A stretch of DNA of 64,000 nt, from assembly GCF_030704535.1 (NCBI RefSeq), contig NC_081807.1:5497001-5561000 (forward strand). The letters run 5' to 3'. Of this stretch, positions 37,201-48,385 are shown one piece after another. Position 1 is the stretch's first letter, and every line of letters starts with the position of its first letter. A model generated the notes under the pieces. It did not search any database. It was not told the DNA's origin and worked only from the letters and a program-made list of their open reading frames with translations. Origin of the DNA: Vitis vinifera (Eukaryota > Streptophyta > Magnoliopsida > Vitales > Vitaceae). The position numbers and the translations under genes were made by a program.

Positions 37201-39618
37201 AAACATGGAAGCAAAATCTCAAAATGTTTCATGTACGATAGAGGATTTTCATAAAAGAAAACAATTCACCTTTTGTAGGGAGAAAAATGTAAGAAAACTT
37301 CCTAGGATTCTTTATTTATAGATATTAGAAAACAAGGAAACTTAATTACCACATAAATTTGATATTTTTTCCAATTAAAATTTATTCTCCTTCCTTTTTT
37401 TTTTTTTTTTTACGATAAGTAATGATGAAATATTATAAACACCGTGCCAAAGAAATAGCAAATCAAGGTACACAAGAAGTATACAGAGAGCATCAAAGAA
37501 AACAACAACAACAACAACAAAAAAAAAAAAAAAGCCCAAGGAACAACCAAGGTGGGATTACCAAAAAAATAACTCCCTCCCTTACCAAGAACCCAACCAA
37601 TCCACAAATTCAATAAGGGACATTGTATCACCACCTATATAAAACTTTACCCACAAAAGAAGATTACAATGGAAAATGCTCTTTAGAATTTGGATAGACT
37701 GTTACTCATTCTTAAACAACGATCGATCTCTCTCTTTCTAGATAGTCCAAAACATGCATAAAGGAATAACTCTCCAAACCTTCTTGTGCTTCTTTCTGAT
37801 GAAGGACCCATGACACCCTCACAAAGTCTCTCTCACTATGGCCCAAACCTTCTAAAAATTTATTTTCCTTAAATATCTCACAATATTCAATCTTCATTTA
37901 TTTCTACAAAATTCTGATGGGTGAATTCAATCAATCATAACAATGACTCAATCAATCAAACTCCCTTTCTTGATTGATCAATGATGCAACAACTTGAAGG
38001 CTTTTGGAAAACCCCAGTTTTTGGAAAACTGTGCACTTTCAAACAATCTTTTATGTAATCTGTAATGCACAAAAATTCCCAAACTTTGCTCTCAAACTCA
38101 TACCTTAATTTGGAGACCAGATACCCAACAAAAATTCAATAAAGCTTTGATCGAGGTCATTGATAACATGGATTGGTTGCAAGAGACTCAAACAACTTCA
38201 TGATACAATTTGGAGCAGAGTTTCCAAGTACACTAAAGTTTTAACAAAATCCCTAATAAAAAAAATAAAAGACAATGGGTATTAATTTTTAAGCTACAAT
38301 TATGTGATGTATTGTTACCCAAGAATAATTCATGATGCAATACATGGAACCTTGAAAAAAAAGTTATCTGTAGAAGGGTGTGATTTAGTTGCTTGACACT
38401 CAACACAAGCAAAAATTAAATCTGAATGCTTAGGCTCAGCCACATGGAGCCTGGCAGATATCTACCTACAATGTTGTCCTTTTATAATTCCCAACTCTTG
38501 TGCTCCAATGCCTTCAACTTCAAATCAAATTACTCTAGCATATTAATGTAACCATTGGTTTGTGTTGCCAATGGAAGGGCCATCTTAGGTGATTTTTCAC
38601 GTCTTGATGCTGATAGGTGTTGGTGTCACTTCTAAATATTGTTATTGTTGAAGTTGTTCACCATTTTTATCAAAATATACATCAACTATTTCTAGTTTCA
38701 TAATTTGTCATGAATGAATAAATCTTCTTATTTTTTATTCTAAATGAACATCATTGAACAAGTTGGTCATGGTAAATGGAGTGATCACCATAATAATTAA
38801 GTAATAATGTTCAACCCTACACTAAATAAGTGTTAAAAATTCTTCTTCCTTTCTTATTGCAAAGTGATCTCCTGCTGCAATGCCGTGATCTTTAACCCAT
38901 TCCATTGTTCTAATATAACAATCTCTTATAAGATTCAAGAGAATAAAAATACAAAAGAAAGACCCAACTCAATGCTATGAAAAATACGCATAGATATGGA
39001 GTTCGAAATGCTATGCAAAGACATAATTGAGTCATTTAGTGTCAAAATTACACCATTAATAACAGCTCAGGTAGTATACATTCAAACCCTAATCAAAGTA
39101 TAACAAAAAAAATCTCAAACAATCAAACATCAATACCCCATAATTAACCTTATAACCCATATCCACCACACAAAACCATAATATCAACTATATAAAAATA
39201 ATTAGAACGGATGCGCCCGGTTTGGTTACTAAGAAAATGCATGACAAGAAAAGAAACAACACAACTCTTAATTCTCCTGTTTCTCATTATTCTCGACCCA
39301 AGAAATGAAAAACCTCCTCTCAACTAAGCACACCACAACTACTCCGCTCCGCTGAGTCAATCCCCTCATTTTCTCTTCCTTTCTTCCATTTTCTCACACC
39401 CCAAACAACCCCCACACCGAAAAAACCAATCCAGTACAAGAAAGAACAGAAAAAATTACCGATCTCGCATCCCCATTCGAACGCAAGCAAGCTTTCGAGC
39501 CGTCAACCGTGGAAGCGGATAAGTCCGAACTCCCCCGAGTCACCGCACTCCCACAACCCTCCGTCCCTGCGAGATCCGAAGCCGGCGGTGGCACCGCCGG
39601 ACGAAGATTCTCGGCCAT
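31257..39618 (-). CDS. COR28: COR27/COR28-type cold- and clock-regulated protein
   Basis: Five exons on the minus strand: 39460-39618, 34236-34415, 33859-34153, 31544-31659 and 31257-31415, giving 302 residues, longer than the roughly 240 of Arabidopsis COR27/COR28. All junctions are GT-AG and keep frame. Conserved blocks I recognise: TEWTDEKHSLYLDSLE with SFVNQLHSSMGLFG (exon 2), YTVLQDGCWRKRNF and ENPWICHF (exon 3), EVSDQNFIDEDQ with RAKKLK (exon 4), and VPSGKF with SVSNTN (exon 5). The Arabidopsis proteins are cold-induced, clock-controlled nuclear regulators that repress evening genes such as PRR5 and TOC1 and interact with COP1. No known DNA-binding fold is visible. Intron 1 is 5.0 kb and contains LINE debris. 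Adjacency to the EMB2758-type gene matches COR28 rather than COR27. The exon 4 donor (CAA|GTAATG) is weaker; reading through would add a short alternative tail. Confidence 0.85.
32950..33420 (-). mobile_element. Possible LINE 3'-end fragment, COR27/28 intron 3
   Basis: A T-rich start at 33220 followed by agtgtgcaaagacgtgg-type sequence resembles the 3' tails of the other LINE pieces, read on the minus strand. Open-frame remnants on the same strand (32960-33205) are unassigned. Confidence 0.3.
37395..37870 (-). mobile_element. LINE 3' fragment, COR27/28 intron 1
   Basis: Homologous to 24062-24760: both share, on the plus strand, a T-run then gtaatgatgaaatattataaa, gtacacaagaagtata and a purine-rich tail. 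Minus-strand codons keep GHSERDFVRVSWVLHQKEAQ, equivalent to the segment after the zf-RVT motif. 5' truncated and frame-broken. Confidence 0.65.
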
Positions 39619-39850
39619 ATCTAGGTTTCAGACAATGAGAAAGTGTGCGAATTCAGAGAAAATGGACCCTAAAATTAAGCAATTAGGCAGAGGAGAGCGA
39701 AAGCAGGACGAAGAGAGATAAAAAGGGGAAGATATTTGGGCCAATAAAGGGTCCACATGGCGTCGCTTTTACACGTGTCAGGTGCCACGAGCTGGTGCCA
39801 CGTCAGTCTATGATAATATCTTTGCGGCCAGATATTTTTGCTAGCCCAAC
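39619..39850 (-). promoter_or_regulatory. COR27/28 promoter with evening elements and ABRE/G-box
   Basis: Within 230 bp upstream of the ATG are an evening element AAAATATCT (complement at 39830-39838), a CCA1-site-like AAATATCT (complement at 39730-39737), a third AATATCT at 39815-39821, a G-box CACGTG in acacgtgtc at 39771-39779, and a CCACGTCA at 39798-39805. Evening elements paired with ABRE-like ACGT motifs are the known cold- and clock-response pairing of COR27-type promoters, which supports the gene identification. Confidence 0.7.
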
Positions 39851-41027
39851 AACCTCAAAAACCTATTTCGTTATTCCTTCGCAGCATTATTATCATCGGC
39901 TATTATTAACTTGTCTAAAAATATCTTCATCAATTTACCAAAACCCGTCATTGACCTCACTTTATTTTCCTTTTCCAGCTGGAATAATAAGTTCAAATTT
40001 TATCTTATTAAATTTTTTATGATCTTTTCCATTTCTAAAAAAAATAATAATAATAAATTCTCCATATATCAATTATATCCCGTTTCATTATTTATTTTAT
40101 AAATAATAGGATTAATTTAATTCACCTCCTTAAATTTTGATAAAATGCATTTAATCCTCGTAAATTTAAAATTTCATTATCCACCTGACGTGAAGTATTT
40201 AATTGAAAACTCCGATTGAAATTGGATTTTGATGTCCAAGTAGGTTGGCTAAAGTGACCTAATAAATAAAAACCTAATAAATGAAAAAAAAAAAAAAAAA
40301 AAAGCAATTTCTGGAGTTTTAAAATTATTAAGAGAAAATATGTTTTTTTTTTCTATTTTTTGAAGTTTTTTTCCATTTTATGAAAAAAAAAAAAAAAACT
40401 AAAATCGAGATTCTTGTGTTATAAGAAAATAATGGTATGATTCTCATTTTCATATTTTATTCATGACTTGAGATAAGAAAATTGATCAAGGAAACAATTA
40501 ATATTATTTTTTGGCATCTGATAAGGTAAATTGTTAAAAAAATATGTATATAATTATTATTATATTAATTCACTTTTTAAAAAATAAAATATAATTTCTA
40601 TTCTTATTCACTTTGCCTTAAATTAAATTAAAATTAATCTGCCATTTATTTTAAAGTATGTGAAGGTTTAGTCGTGAGACCTCAGGCCGTTGACCATGAC
40701 CTCGCACCTAAGATTTAGATTAATCTTTTAGTCTTGTGTTTGAACATATTTTGAGTCTACATGATTAAGGTTTAAGTGGTCTTGTGTTGATGATGACGAT
40801 GACTGATGAAGCAATGATTAATTTTTTTCTCCATATTTATTCACCATGTAAAGCATGAAGAAAGTTAAATATAGTTAAAAATAATTAAAATTTTATATAT
40901 TTTAAATTATTTAATTTTTACTTTACATTTATTTTTATTTTATTTTTTATTTTATTTTTTATTTTCCGTTCTTTTGTATTTTCTCTCGAACCTTTGTCAA
41001 CCGTGATTATTTTTATTTACATAGAAT
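39851..41027. other. AT-rich intergenic
   Basis: No gene. Many A/T homopolymers, including A runs at about 40281-40303 and 40383-40399. Confidence 0.35.
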
Positions 41028-41335
41028 TAGGTTCTATTTGAGAAATATTTTCAAAAATCATTTAAAAAAATAATTTTCTAATATTTTGTAAAACAAAATT
41101 ATATTTAAAAATCCAAAATATACTTTAACTTATTTTTAATGTTTTTAAAAATAATTTTTATAATAGTGTTTCATTTTTAGTCATTTTTTATATTCATATA
41201 ATTAAAATTTTAAAACAATTTAAAAGTAAAATAAGTAAAAATAATTTGAAACAATTAAAAGGTGTTCTTAAAAAAAAATCATATTTTTTATTTTTAAAAT
41301 AAGTAAACTATTTTTTACCTCGTTTAAATTTAAAC
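41028..41335. mobile_element. MITE, family 2 copy b
   Basis: Starts ggttctatttgagaaatatt and shares aacttatttttaatgttttt, tttttagtcattttttata and aaacaattaaaaggtgtt with the other family 2 copies. The right terminus is degraded. Confidence 0.5.
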
Positions 41336-41620
41336 TTGAAATTTGGGAAAAACTTATTATTATTATTATTTATTTATTTATTTTGCTAACTTGGATTATG
41401 AGGTCCTTTCTTTTGGGTGACAACATGTGGCCTAGGCCCTAGGCATATTCCACTGGATAATGAAGGGTTAGAAATATCCAAAAACCAGAAAGCTCAAGCT
41501 CAAAACAAAGGACTGCAGGCCCTTGTTGATTTGAATGTTGAACCGACTGTTTGTGGCTCTCCGTTTGAGATGCCTCTGTCCCTACACCTCCTTGAGGGAC
41601 AAGTTGGAAACTACCAAAGA

Positions 41621-41654
<34 letters not shown>

Positions 41655-41811
41655 CTTTTTCGTTTCCCTTTCTCAATAATTTCTCTCTTTTTGTTTTTTT
41701 CTTTTCTTTAAACACGACAAGTTATTTCACAAGAAGATCAAATATAAAAATTCAAATCATCTTGCGTATACGTAGGTAATACCACCTGATTAATGACATC
41801 CTTTTAATACC
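41336..41811. other. Intergenic, simple repeats only
   Basis: Contains (ATT)n/(ATTT)n at 41357-41383 and a (TC)14 tract at 41627-41654. No gene recognised. Confidence 0.4.
41627..41654. repeat. (TC)14 microsatellite
   Basis: Uninterrupted TC dinucleotide tract. Confidence 0.95.
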
Positions 41812-42083
41812 TGTCATGCCCTAAATTTTGGACAACCCGGAATTCAACTTGTAATCTCAGTTTAAAGATTTGATCATAAGGGTTACTCTTATCCACGCTG
41901 GAAATCAATCAAAACACCTTAAATTTTCTTTTTTCTTTTCAGTAAAGCGTCTAATCCTAAATAAATTTTTTAATTTAAAATTTACTGTAACATATTATTA
42001 TACTTGTGAACAGGAGATAGTATGATGGTGGGTTTTGGAGTCACAAGTCCAGTTCTGGATTGCCCAGAATTTAGGATGTGACA
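41812..42083. mobile_element. 272-bp inverted-repeat element ending TGTCA...TGACA
   Basis: 24-bp terminal inverted repeats at 41812-41835 and 42060-42083, starting TGTCATGCCC and, on the other end read in complement, TGTCACATCC, both followed by TAAATT. About 19 of 24 positions match. The flanks share atac (41807-41810 and 42084-42087). Non-coding interior. Confidence 0.6.
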
Positions 42084-43001
42084 ATACATATCGAAAAAAA
42101 ATGTTATTTGATATTATGATAGAACTCTTAAAGATAATCATACTTTGATGAATGAATTTATATATAGAATCAATATAAATAACTTATAACATGCAAATAT
42201 TAAGTGTTATCCCAAAGTTTCATTTAAGATTCATTTTGAAAGAAAATGGGTTATCTCTCTCGTTTTTTTAAATAAGACCGAAATACGCATCATGAAGAAC
42301 TCACCATGATTGAAGATTATATTTAGGTCAAATTTCATGTAAGATTAGAGTTCACTTAGGAATGTAAGTTATTATTTTAAGGCATCAAATCATCCACATT
42401 AAATCAAATTATTTATTATTTTAAAAAATTAGATTAAAAACATTTCAAATAAAAACAAAGTTCAAAATTGATGCATTTACTCTTAAAATAGTTTTCTAAA
42501 AATGCTAACCAACTTTTCCCCGAGTATTTTAGCCAAATAAATAAATAAATAAAAATATCAAATTTGTGATAATTCTTTTTTTTTTTTTTTTTTAAAAAAA
42601 AAAGGAATCAGTGACGTTTAAAGGAGGTGTTTGCATTTGTAAGTGATAGTAGGCATAGGTTGAGCTTTGAAGGTCGATCAGTCGAGCACCGAGTGTCGAC
42701 CATGTGAGATAGTGGTATCATTCTTTTCTTGTAAACCTTGTGAGATGATGTTTAGGTATATTGGATCAATTGAGGGTAATTGTTGAAGGCCTAAGAGAGT
42801 CGAAGAATAATAGTGTAAAAGGTTTTAAAGCCTTGGACCGAAATAAACAAACCTTCAGACTTAGGATTCAAGATAGAAAAGAATAGACAATGGCAAGTTT
42901 GTTGAACCATTATTAAAATAAATAAAAAAATAAAAAAAATTGTCCTCTCTTACGGTTTTTTCTTATTTATTTGTTGTTTGTATTATTATTATCATTTATA
43001 T
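42084..43001. other. AT-rich intergenic
   Basis: No gene. T/A homopolymer junction near 42569-42604. A moderately GC-rich stretch at 42650-42720 is not assignable. Confidence 0.35.
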
Positions 43002-43004
43002 TTA

Positions 43005-43130
43005 GAGTGTGTTAAGAATTAAGATCGTGCTTCTTAAAAGTGTTTTTAACTTTTTTAAAACTTGAAAGTTAAAATTTTCAAATATTAGAAAGATTAAAAA
43101 CACTTTATAAGATCATTGTTAAAAACATTC
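43005..43130. mobile_element. Small Tourist-like MITE
   Basis: 126 bp with degenerate terminal repeats (gagtgtgtt on the left; complement of gaatgtttt on the right), flanked by TTA at 43002-43004 and 43131-43133. It carries an inverted pair acttgaaagtt / tttcaaatatt like the hairpin of the 4823 element. Confidence 0.5.
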
Positions 43131-44019
43131 TTAATTTGATTAAAAATCGTTTCAATTTGACCATCACTTGATACAGCCATGTTGAGTATTTACATTAAGT
43201 TGGATTCAAAGCCGGAGATTTACCTGTTGTTAACTTCAGGATCTCGTGGAATTAATCGAAATGCGCATAAATTGGCCCAGACATCCATGGTTATAAAAAA
43301 TAAAAAAAATAAGACTTCACACTGAAAGCTGCTGCAAAAGGGACCCCATCTATCATTTTCCTCCATGAATAGAAAACATGATGGAATTCACAAGAAAGAA
43401 AAACAAGGTCTAGTTCAGGCTTCAGAAAAGTGCTCTGAATTTATTTTTAATTTCCTTTTCCAACTTTAGCTCCACATAGGCAATATCTAAATCATGTCCT
43501 TACATAATCAAGATGCATTGACTACTTGACCAATGCTATATAATCTCTATTTTTTGTATCCCTGTACCTACACACCCATGAATCATGATTGATAAGAAGC
43601 AATATCTCAGCTTGTGGAAAACAGTTGAGAGGACATATCCAGGGAGACCAGCTCATGTAATTCAAAGCCTCATCGTCTACCATCACCCAACCAAGAATAT
43701 AACACAAAGATAGATGAGAAGACCTTATTAGACTAGAGCTTGTATTCCACAAAAATTTCATTTTCACATTAGAACAGTATTCTTCTTTCTTAAACATCAA
43801 GCGAAGCTGCCAAGGATGACTCAGATAAGGAAAACCGAATTCGAAGAAATGTATATGTTCTTATGCTCAAATGCAAATGCAGTGTTATGGATAGAGGAAA
43901 ACGAATTAGAATTAAATTCTCTAGGCTTCTGATATTCAAAACCCCCACAAGTTGGCTGACATGTGATGACAACAACAATCTGAACTAGGAGTCTTCTCAA
44001 TAGTTTATGAAGATCCATG
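43131..44019. other. 3' flank of the PPR gene
   Basis: Non-coding; short minus-strand frames (43522-43800, 43821-44051) are probably 3' UTR read-through of the PPR transcript. Confidence 0.35.
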
Positions 44020-46482
44020 TCACCAGTAGTCTCCACAAGAACATATTCCATCCTTGAAGTGATGGAAGCGATTAGAATCCCTCACTACAATCTCCCTCTG
44101 GGTAATCCTTGAGATGAATTTAGTTGCATTGTGGCAATCCCCACAAACCCTCAAGTTCTTGAAGATCCGGATAGGACTTTTAGGAGGGGTGCTAATGATT
44201 CCAAATGCAATAGCTAATCTCTCGCTATGACTAGTGAGGATATGCTCTTTTTCGTCCTCCTCGACATCCTGCAACACAAAGCTATAGTCTGGAATATAAC
44301 CAAGGCTCTTCATTTTGGCAGTCAAAACTCGCAACTCCTCATATATCTCCTTGCATTTCGGATGGGATTGGTTCCCAGTATAAAAGACATCAACCTTGCG
44401 GTTCACTTCAATTGTGCTCCAACCGGGAGTTTTCTTCAATCCCCTCTCTCTAGCCAGTGATCTCACTTTATCAACTCCCTCCCATTTCCCAACATTAGCA
44501 TAAATATTTGACAACAGAACATAATATCCAACATTTTTTGAATCAACTTCAAATAAGCGATCTGAAGCGAATTTACCCAACTCAATATTCCCATGTATTC
44601 TACAAGCGCCAAGAAGGGCACCCCAGATGGAAGCATCAGGCTGTAAAGGCATGTCCTTTATAAAATCATATGCCATTTCTAGATAACCAGCTCGACCAAG
44701 CAAGTCTACCATGCACCCATAGTGCTTCAAACTAGGCTTAATTCCATACTCCTGCATCAGACGAAAGCACCATTTACCCTCCTCAACAAAACCCGAATGG
44801 CTACAAGCTGACAATAACGAGACAAATGTAACATGATCAGGCTTAACCCCCTCATCTAGCATTTCTCCAAATAGCTTTAGAGTTTTCTCAGCATGTCCAT
44901 GAATTCCATGACAGGATATTATGGCATTCCAAGTGACAGAACTCTCTTGGGGCACTTGATAGAACAAGGACATTGCATCAACCAATCTTCCACATTTTCC
45001 ATACACATCAATGAGGCAGGTAGCCACAAAAACATCCAAGTGGAGATTGGTCTTAATCACCCGCCCATGAATTTTCATTCCTTGTTGCAAGGCTCCAACA
45101 TGCGCATAAGCTGGCAGAATGCTAACCCAAGTCCCTTGATTAGGTATGATCTCCTTGCACTCTTCCATCATTTTATATACTTCAATTGCCTCACTTGCAA
45201 GACCATTTTGAGCATAACCTGTTATCAAAGTGTTCCATGAAATCACATCTTTAACTGGGATTATCTCAAAAACTTTATGTGCAGAATCTAGAAGACCCAA
45301 TTTTGCATACATGTCCACAACTGCATTTCCAATGACAACATCTTCCATAAGCCAACCCCTTCTCATGATGAATCCGTGAACAGATCTGCTATTTTTACAA
45401 TCCCTAGACTGAGCAACAATAGAAGCTAAACTCACTAGTGTTAATAAATCAGGCTGAAATCCATTAAGTTGCATTTTGACAAAGAACCCATGTGCAGTGA
45501 CTGGATCATCATTCTGCTCATAGGCAGCAATTATTGAGTTCCATGACACTACATCTGTTATAAACATTTGTTGAAAAGCTTTCCGTGCATCCTCCAAGTT
45601 ACCAAATTTAGCATACATATTAATCAAGGCATTAGACACAAATAAGTCAAACTCTAACCCATGTTTTATGACATACAAATGGATTAGCATTGCAGTTGAA
45701 ATGTCCCCCAATTGTGGACAGACAGGAAGAATGCTGACAACTGTAACAAAATTCATCTTTATTCCCTCCAATCTCATTTCATCTAAGACATCCAATGCCT
45801 GTGCAGCATTTCCATTTTGAATGAGCCCAGAAATCATGGCATTCCAAGAACCCATATCTCGAAACGGCATATCATCAAACAAGCTACGGGCAATACCTGT
45901 AAAACCAAACCGAGAATACATATGGATCAAGGAAGCAGCCACAAATACATTCCATTGGAAACCCAGTTTGAAAGCCCAGCAATGAATCTTCCTCCCATCA
46001 ACTAGAGTTCCGCAAGCTTTCAACACTGGAGGAAAAGTGTAAAAATCAGGTCGAATTTCGGACACCAATAACAGCTGATAGAAACAGCCTATGGCTTCAT
46101 GGAAATGGCCATTATGAACATAGGCAGATATCATTGAGTTCCAGGCATAGACATCCTTTTGTGGGATCTGATCAAAGGTGCAGCGAGACAAGGATACATC
46201 ACCAAGGTTAGCGTAAAGATTGACAAGTCGGGTTGAGATAAAAATGCTTTGAACTTTCCCCGCCACCACAAGAAGGGCATGAAGGCACTTTGCAAAGGGG
46301 GTTTTGGTGCTGGAGTCAAATAAAAAATTGAAATCAATCTCTTCATTCTGGTTTCCAAGGCCATATGATGAGAACTGTGGAGAACTTCTGGCTGCAGAAA
46401 ATAATTGGATAGGTCGTCTACGTGGTGGCAGAAATTTTGAAGTGTACCTACTTTTCAAGGTTGGCGCCAATCTGGATATCAA
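44020..46482 (-). CDS. EMB2758: PPR protein, PLS class with E and DYW domains (EMB2758 type)
   Basis: Intronless 820-residue frame, normal for a DYW-class PPR protein. The N-terminus is Arg/Ser-rich without acidic residues for about 45 residues, consistent with organelle targeting. Tandem PPR motifs then run from about residue 65 to 650, with recurring DVxxWNxxISxYxxNG and LINMYAKFG-type units. The E region has the PG-box-like KKTPGWSTIEV. The C-terminal DYW deaminase keeps its zinc motif: H752-S-E754, C780 and C783 in CGDCH, a second pair C814/C816, and the terminal DYW. DYW proteins bind organellar RNA in sequence-specific fashion and catalyse C-to-U editing; the target here is unknown. The Arabidopsis relative is required for embryo development. 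All catalytic residues are present, so it is probably active. Confidence 0.95.
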   Translation of the reverse strand: MISRLAPTLKSRYTSKFLPPRRRPIQLFSAARSSPQFSSYGLGNQNEEIDFNFLFDSSTKTPFAKCLHALLVVAGKVQSIFISTRLVNLYANLGDVSLSRCTFDQIPQKDVYAWNSMISAYVHNGHFHEAIGCFYQLLLVSEIRPDFYTFPPVLKACGTLVDGRKIHCWAFKLGFQWNVFVAASLIHMYSRFGFTGIARSLFDDMPFRDMGSWNAMISGLIQNGNAAQALDVLDEMRLEGIKMNFVTVVSILPVCPQLGDISTAMLIHLYVIKHGLEFDLFVSNALINMYAKFGNLEDARKAFQQMFITDVVSWNSIIAAYEQNDDPVTAHGFFVKMQLNGFQPDLLTLVSLASIVAQSRDCKNSRSVHGFIMRRGWLMEDVVIGNAVVDMYAKLGLLDSAHKVFEIIPVKDVISWNTLITGYAQNGLASEAIEVYKMMEECKEIIPNQGTWVSILPAYAHVGALQQGMKIHGRVIKTNLHLDVFVATCLIDVYGKCGRLVDAMSLFYQVPQESSVTWNAIISCHGIHGHAEKTLKLFGEMLDEGVKPDHVTFVSLLSACSHSGFVEEGKWCFRLMQEYGIKPSLKHYGCMVDLLGRAGYLEMAYDFIKDMPLQPDASIWGALLGACRIHGNIELGKFASDRLFEVDSKNVGYYVLLSNIYANVGKWEGVDKVRSLARERGLKKTPGWSTIEVNRKVDVFYTGNQSHPKCKEIYEELRVLTAKMKSLGYIPDYSFVLQDVEEDEKEHILTSHSERLAIAFGIISTPPKSPIRIFKNLRVCGDCHNATKFISRITQREIVVRDSNRFHHFKDGICSCGDYW

Positions 46483-46791
46483 AACAAACGCTCATATCAG
46501 CAATGGAGTGCAAAATCCAGAACATACACTCATGTTTTAACAAGCACTTGAACACAAAATATCAAAACCAGTGATTATTCTTAAAAATGAATGCATTCAG
46601 GGAACAAAAACACAACATTAACCTATCAAATTTTACACCCCAATTGGTTACTGATCAAATTCAGGAAAATAAAATAAATTGAAGTTCTGAATATTGAATT
46701 CTTCATTATTTGAAATAATGAGATTACAAAAACCACTCTACTAAACCTTACACGATTATTTTACTTTCTTGGATACGTTTTTCATGTTTCC

Positions 46792-46836
46792 AAAAAAAAA
46801 AAAAAAAGGGGGGGGGGGGGGGGGGGGGGGGGGGGG
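46792..46836. repeat. A16-G29 homopolymer junction
   Basis: Sixteen A (46792-46807) directly followed by twenty-nine G (46808-46836). The G run is the only long one in the window and could fold as G-quadruplex. Its length may be unreliable in the assembly. Confidence 0.9.
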
Positions 46837-47425
46837 AAAGAAGGTCATTCTACAATGCTGGTCCCACCAATCAAGTTCCAGATTCTTACCATTGCACCAG
46901 ATAATAGATAATAATTAAGTCTCAATATTTTGTTTTCATTTTCCACCCTTTTCTCTCCAACCAAAAATTGCCAATTTAAACTTACATCAAAGTGCACTTC
47001 TTCTCCCCTCTTCATTACGTTACATACAAAACCTAAATTATACAATCAGAAGTTGTCCAATTTTTTTTTAAAATATCAAAAACCTACAAATTCAAGCCAA
47101 AAGAAAAAACCCCACAAACGCCTACCTATACATTTCGCTTGGTTACTGATATGAAGATAATGGTAAACAAAATAAAATATAAAATTGAATCTTGGGCCCC
47201 GAATGGCATGAAACATAGCATTAAAATTTAGGTTTTCTCCTCTTTGCTACATTTTCTCGGCAACCAAACGGAGCAACAAGAGCAATCCTGGCAGAGAAGC
47301 CAGTAAATTTATTACGAAATTGAAGAACCATAGAACAAGAAACTGCACCTGAACATACATGTAGCTCCTTTGCAATAACGAGAGATCCACTAAAATTTGG
47401 AATCACTTCAATAAGGGTTTTGGAG

Positions 47426-47435
47426 TTAGGGTTTT
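47426..47435 (-). promoter_or_regulatory. Telo-box AAAACCCTAA upstream of the PPR gene
   Basis: Telo-boxes (AAACCCTAA) are common in promoters of plant translation and organelle-biogenesis genes. It lies 944 bp upstream of the PPR start codon. Confidence 0.45.
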
Positions 47436-47599
47436 AGAGATCTGGGAGATGACCATGTTAACCGGGTCACCCGACCCATCCCACTTTGATAGCCTAATTA
47501 TGAGTCCAGATCCGGCCCATTTTATAACCCATGTCCAGTAGCCCAATCCAGTATCCCAACCCAATTCTATCGTAACCGACTCTTTTGGCCTATTTCATA

Positions 47600-48385
47600 A
47601 CTATTTTCGAAAATAGTACTTAAAAACAGTTTTTAAGATCTGCATTTTTTATTTTTTTTTATGTTTTATAAAAAAAAAAAATTTGTTTAAAAACTGAAAA
47701 TGTTTTTAATATTTTTAAATATGTTTTAAAAACAAATTTTATATCTAGTGCTTTATTTTTAATCATTTTATATATTTATATCATTATTATTTTTAAATAT
47801 TCCTAAAAAAATAGGTTAAAACAATTAAAAGATGTTTTTTAAAAACATCTTAGGGGATGTTTGGTAAAACTTAATGACTTAAGTTTATTTTAAGTTAAAT
47901 TATACTTAAATTATTAAATTAAAACTTATTACTTAATTCTTACTTTAAATATTAAAACTGTTTGATAAAATTAACTTAAAATTTATTCTAAATCATCAAA
48001 TTAATATATTTTTTCTCATCAATTATAACTATAATAAAGGATGTTGAGTAACAGTAGAATTCATAAAATAACAAAAGAGATCGGAGAATAGTAAAAAGGA
48101 TAACAAAGGTAATTATGACAAATGATGGTAAAAAGATAAAATAAAGATATGAATTTAATTACTTATTGCTTAAAATTATTTTTTTGCTTTAAGTCATATT
48201 ATTAAGTTATTTTTATCAAATATATTTAATTTATTTAATGACTTAAATTAAGTTATTAAATCATTTTAAGTTATTAAATTAATCTATCTAACATCTACTC
48301 ATTTATATTCTTAAAAACAAAAAATAGAAAATAATTTTTATTACGTGTTTATTTTGTTTTTTATTTAAAAATAAAAAACCGTTAT
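47600..48385. mobile_element. MITE family 2 copy c, split by a nested element
   Basis: The left part 47600-47848 carries the family 2 blocks, ending in aaacaattaaaagatgtttt. The right part 48300-48385 carries aaaaacaaaaaatagaaaat and ccgttattaaacagat, which are the expected continuation. Between them sits the element 47851-48299. Confidence 0.5.
47851..48299. mobile_element. AT-rich MITE nested in family 2 copy c
   Basis: About 450 bp with imperfect inverted ends: ggggatgtttggtaaaactt on the left and the complement of gagtagatgttagatagatt on the right, both followed by ttaat and acttaa words. Non-coding. Confidence 0.5.

Larger units (their letters stand above)
46483..47440 (-). promoter_or_regulatory. 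PPR gene upstream region and probable leader
   Basis: No other gene recognised. A minus-strand transcript leader may start near 47440, where a telo-box is found. An A16-G29 homopolymer junction lies inside it (listed separately). An intron in the leader is possible but was not placed. Confidence 0.35.
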
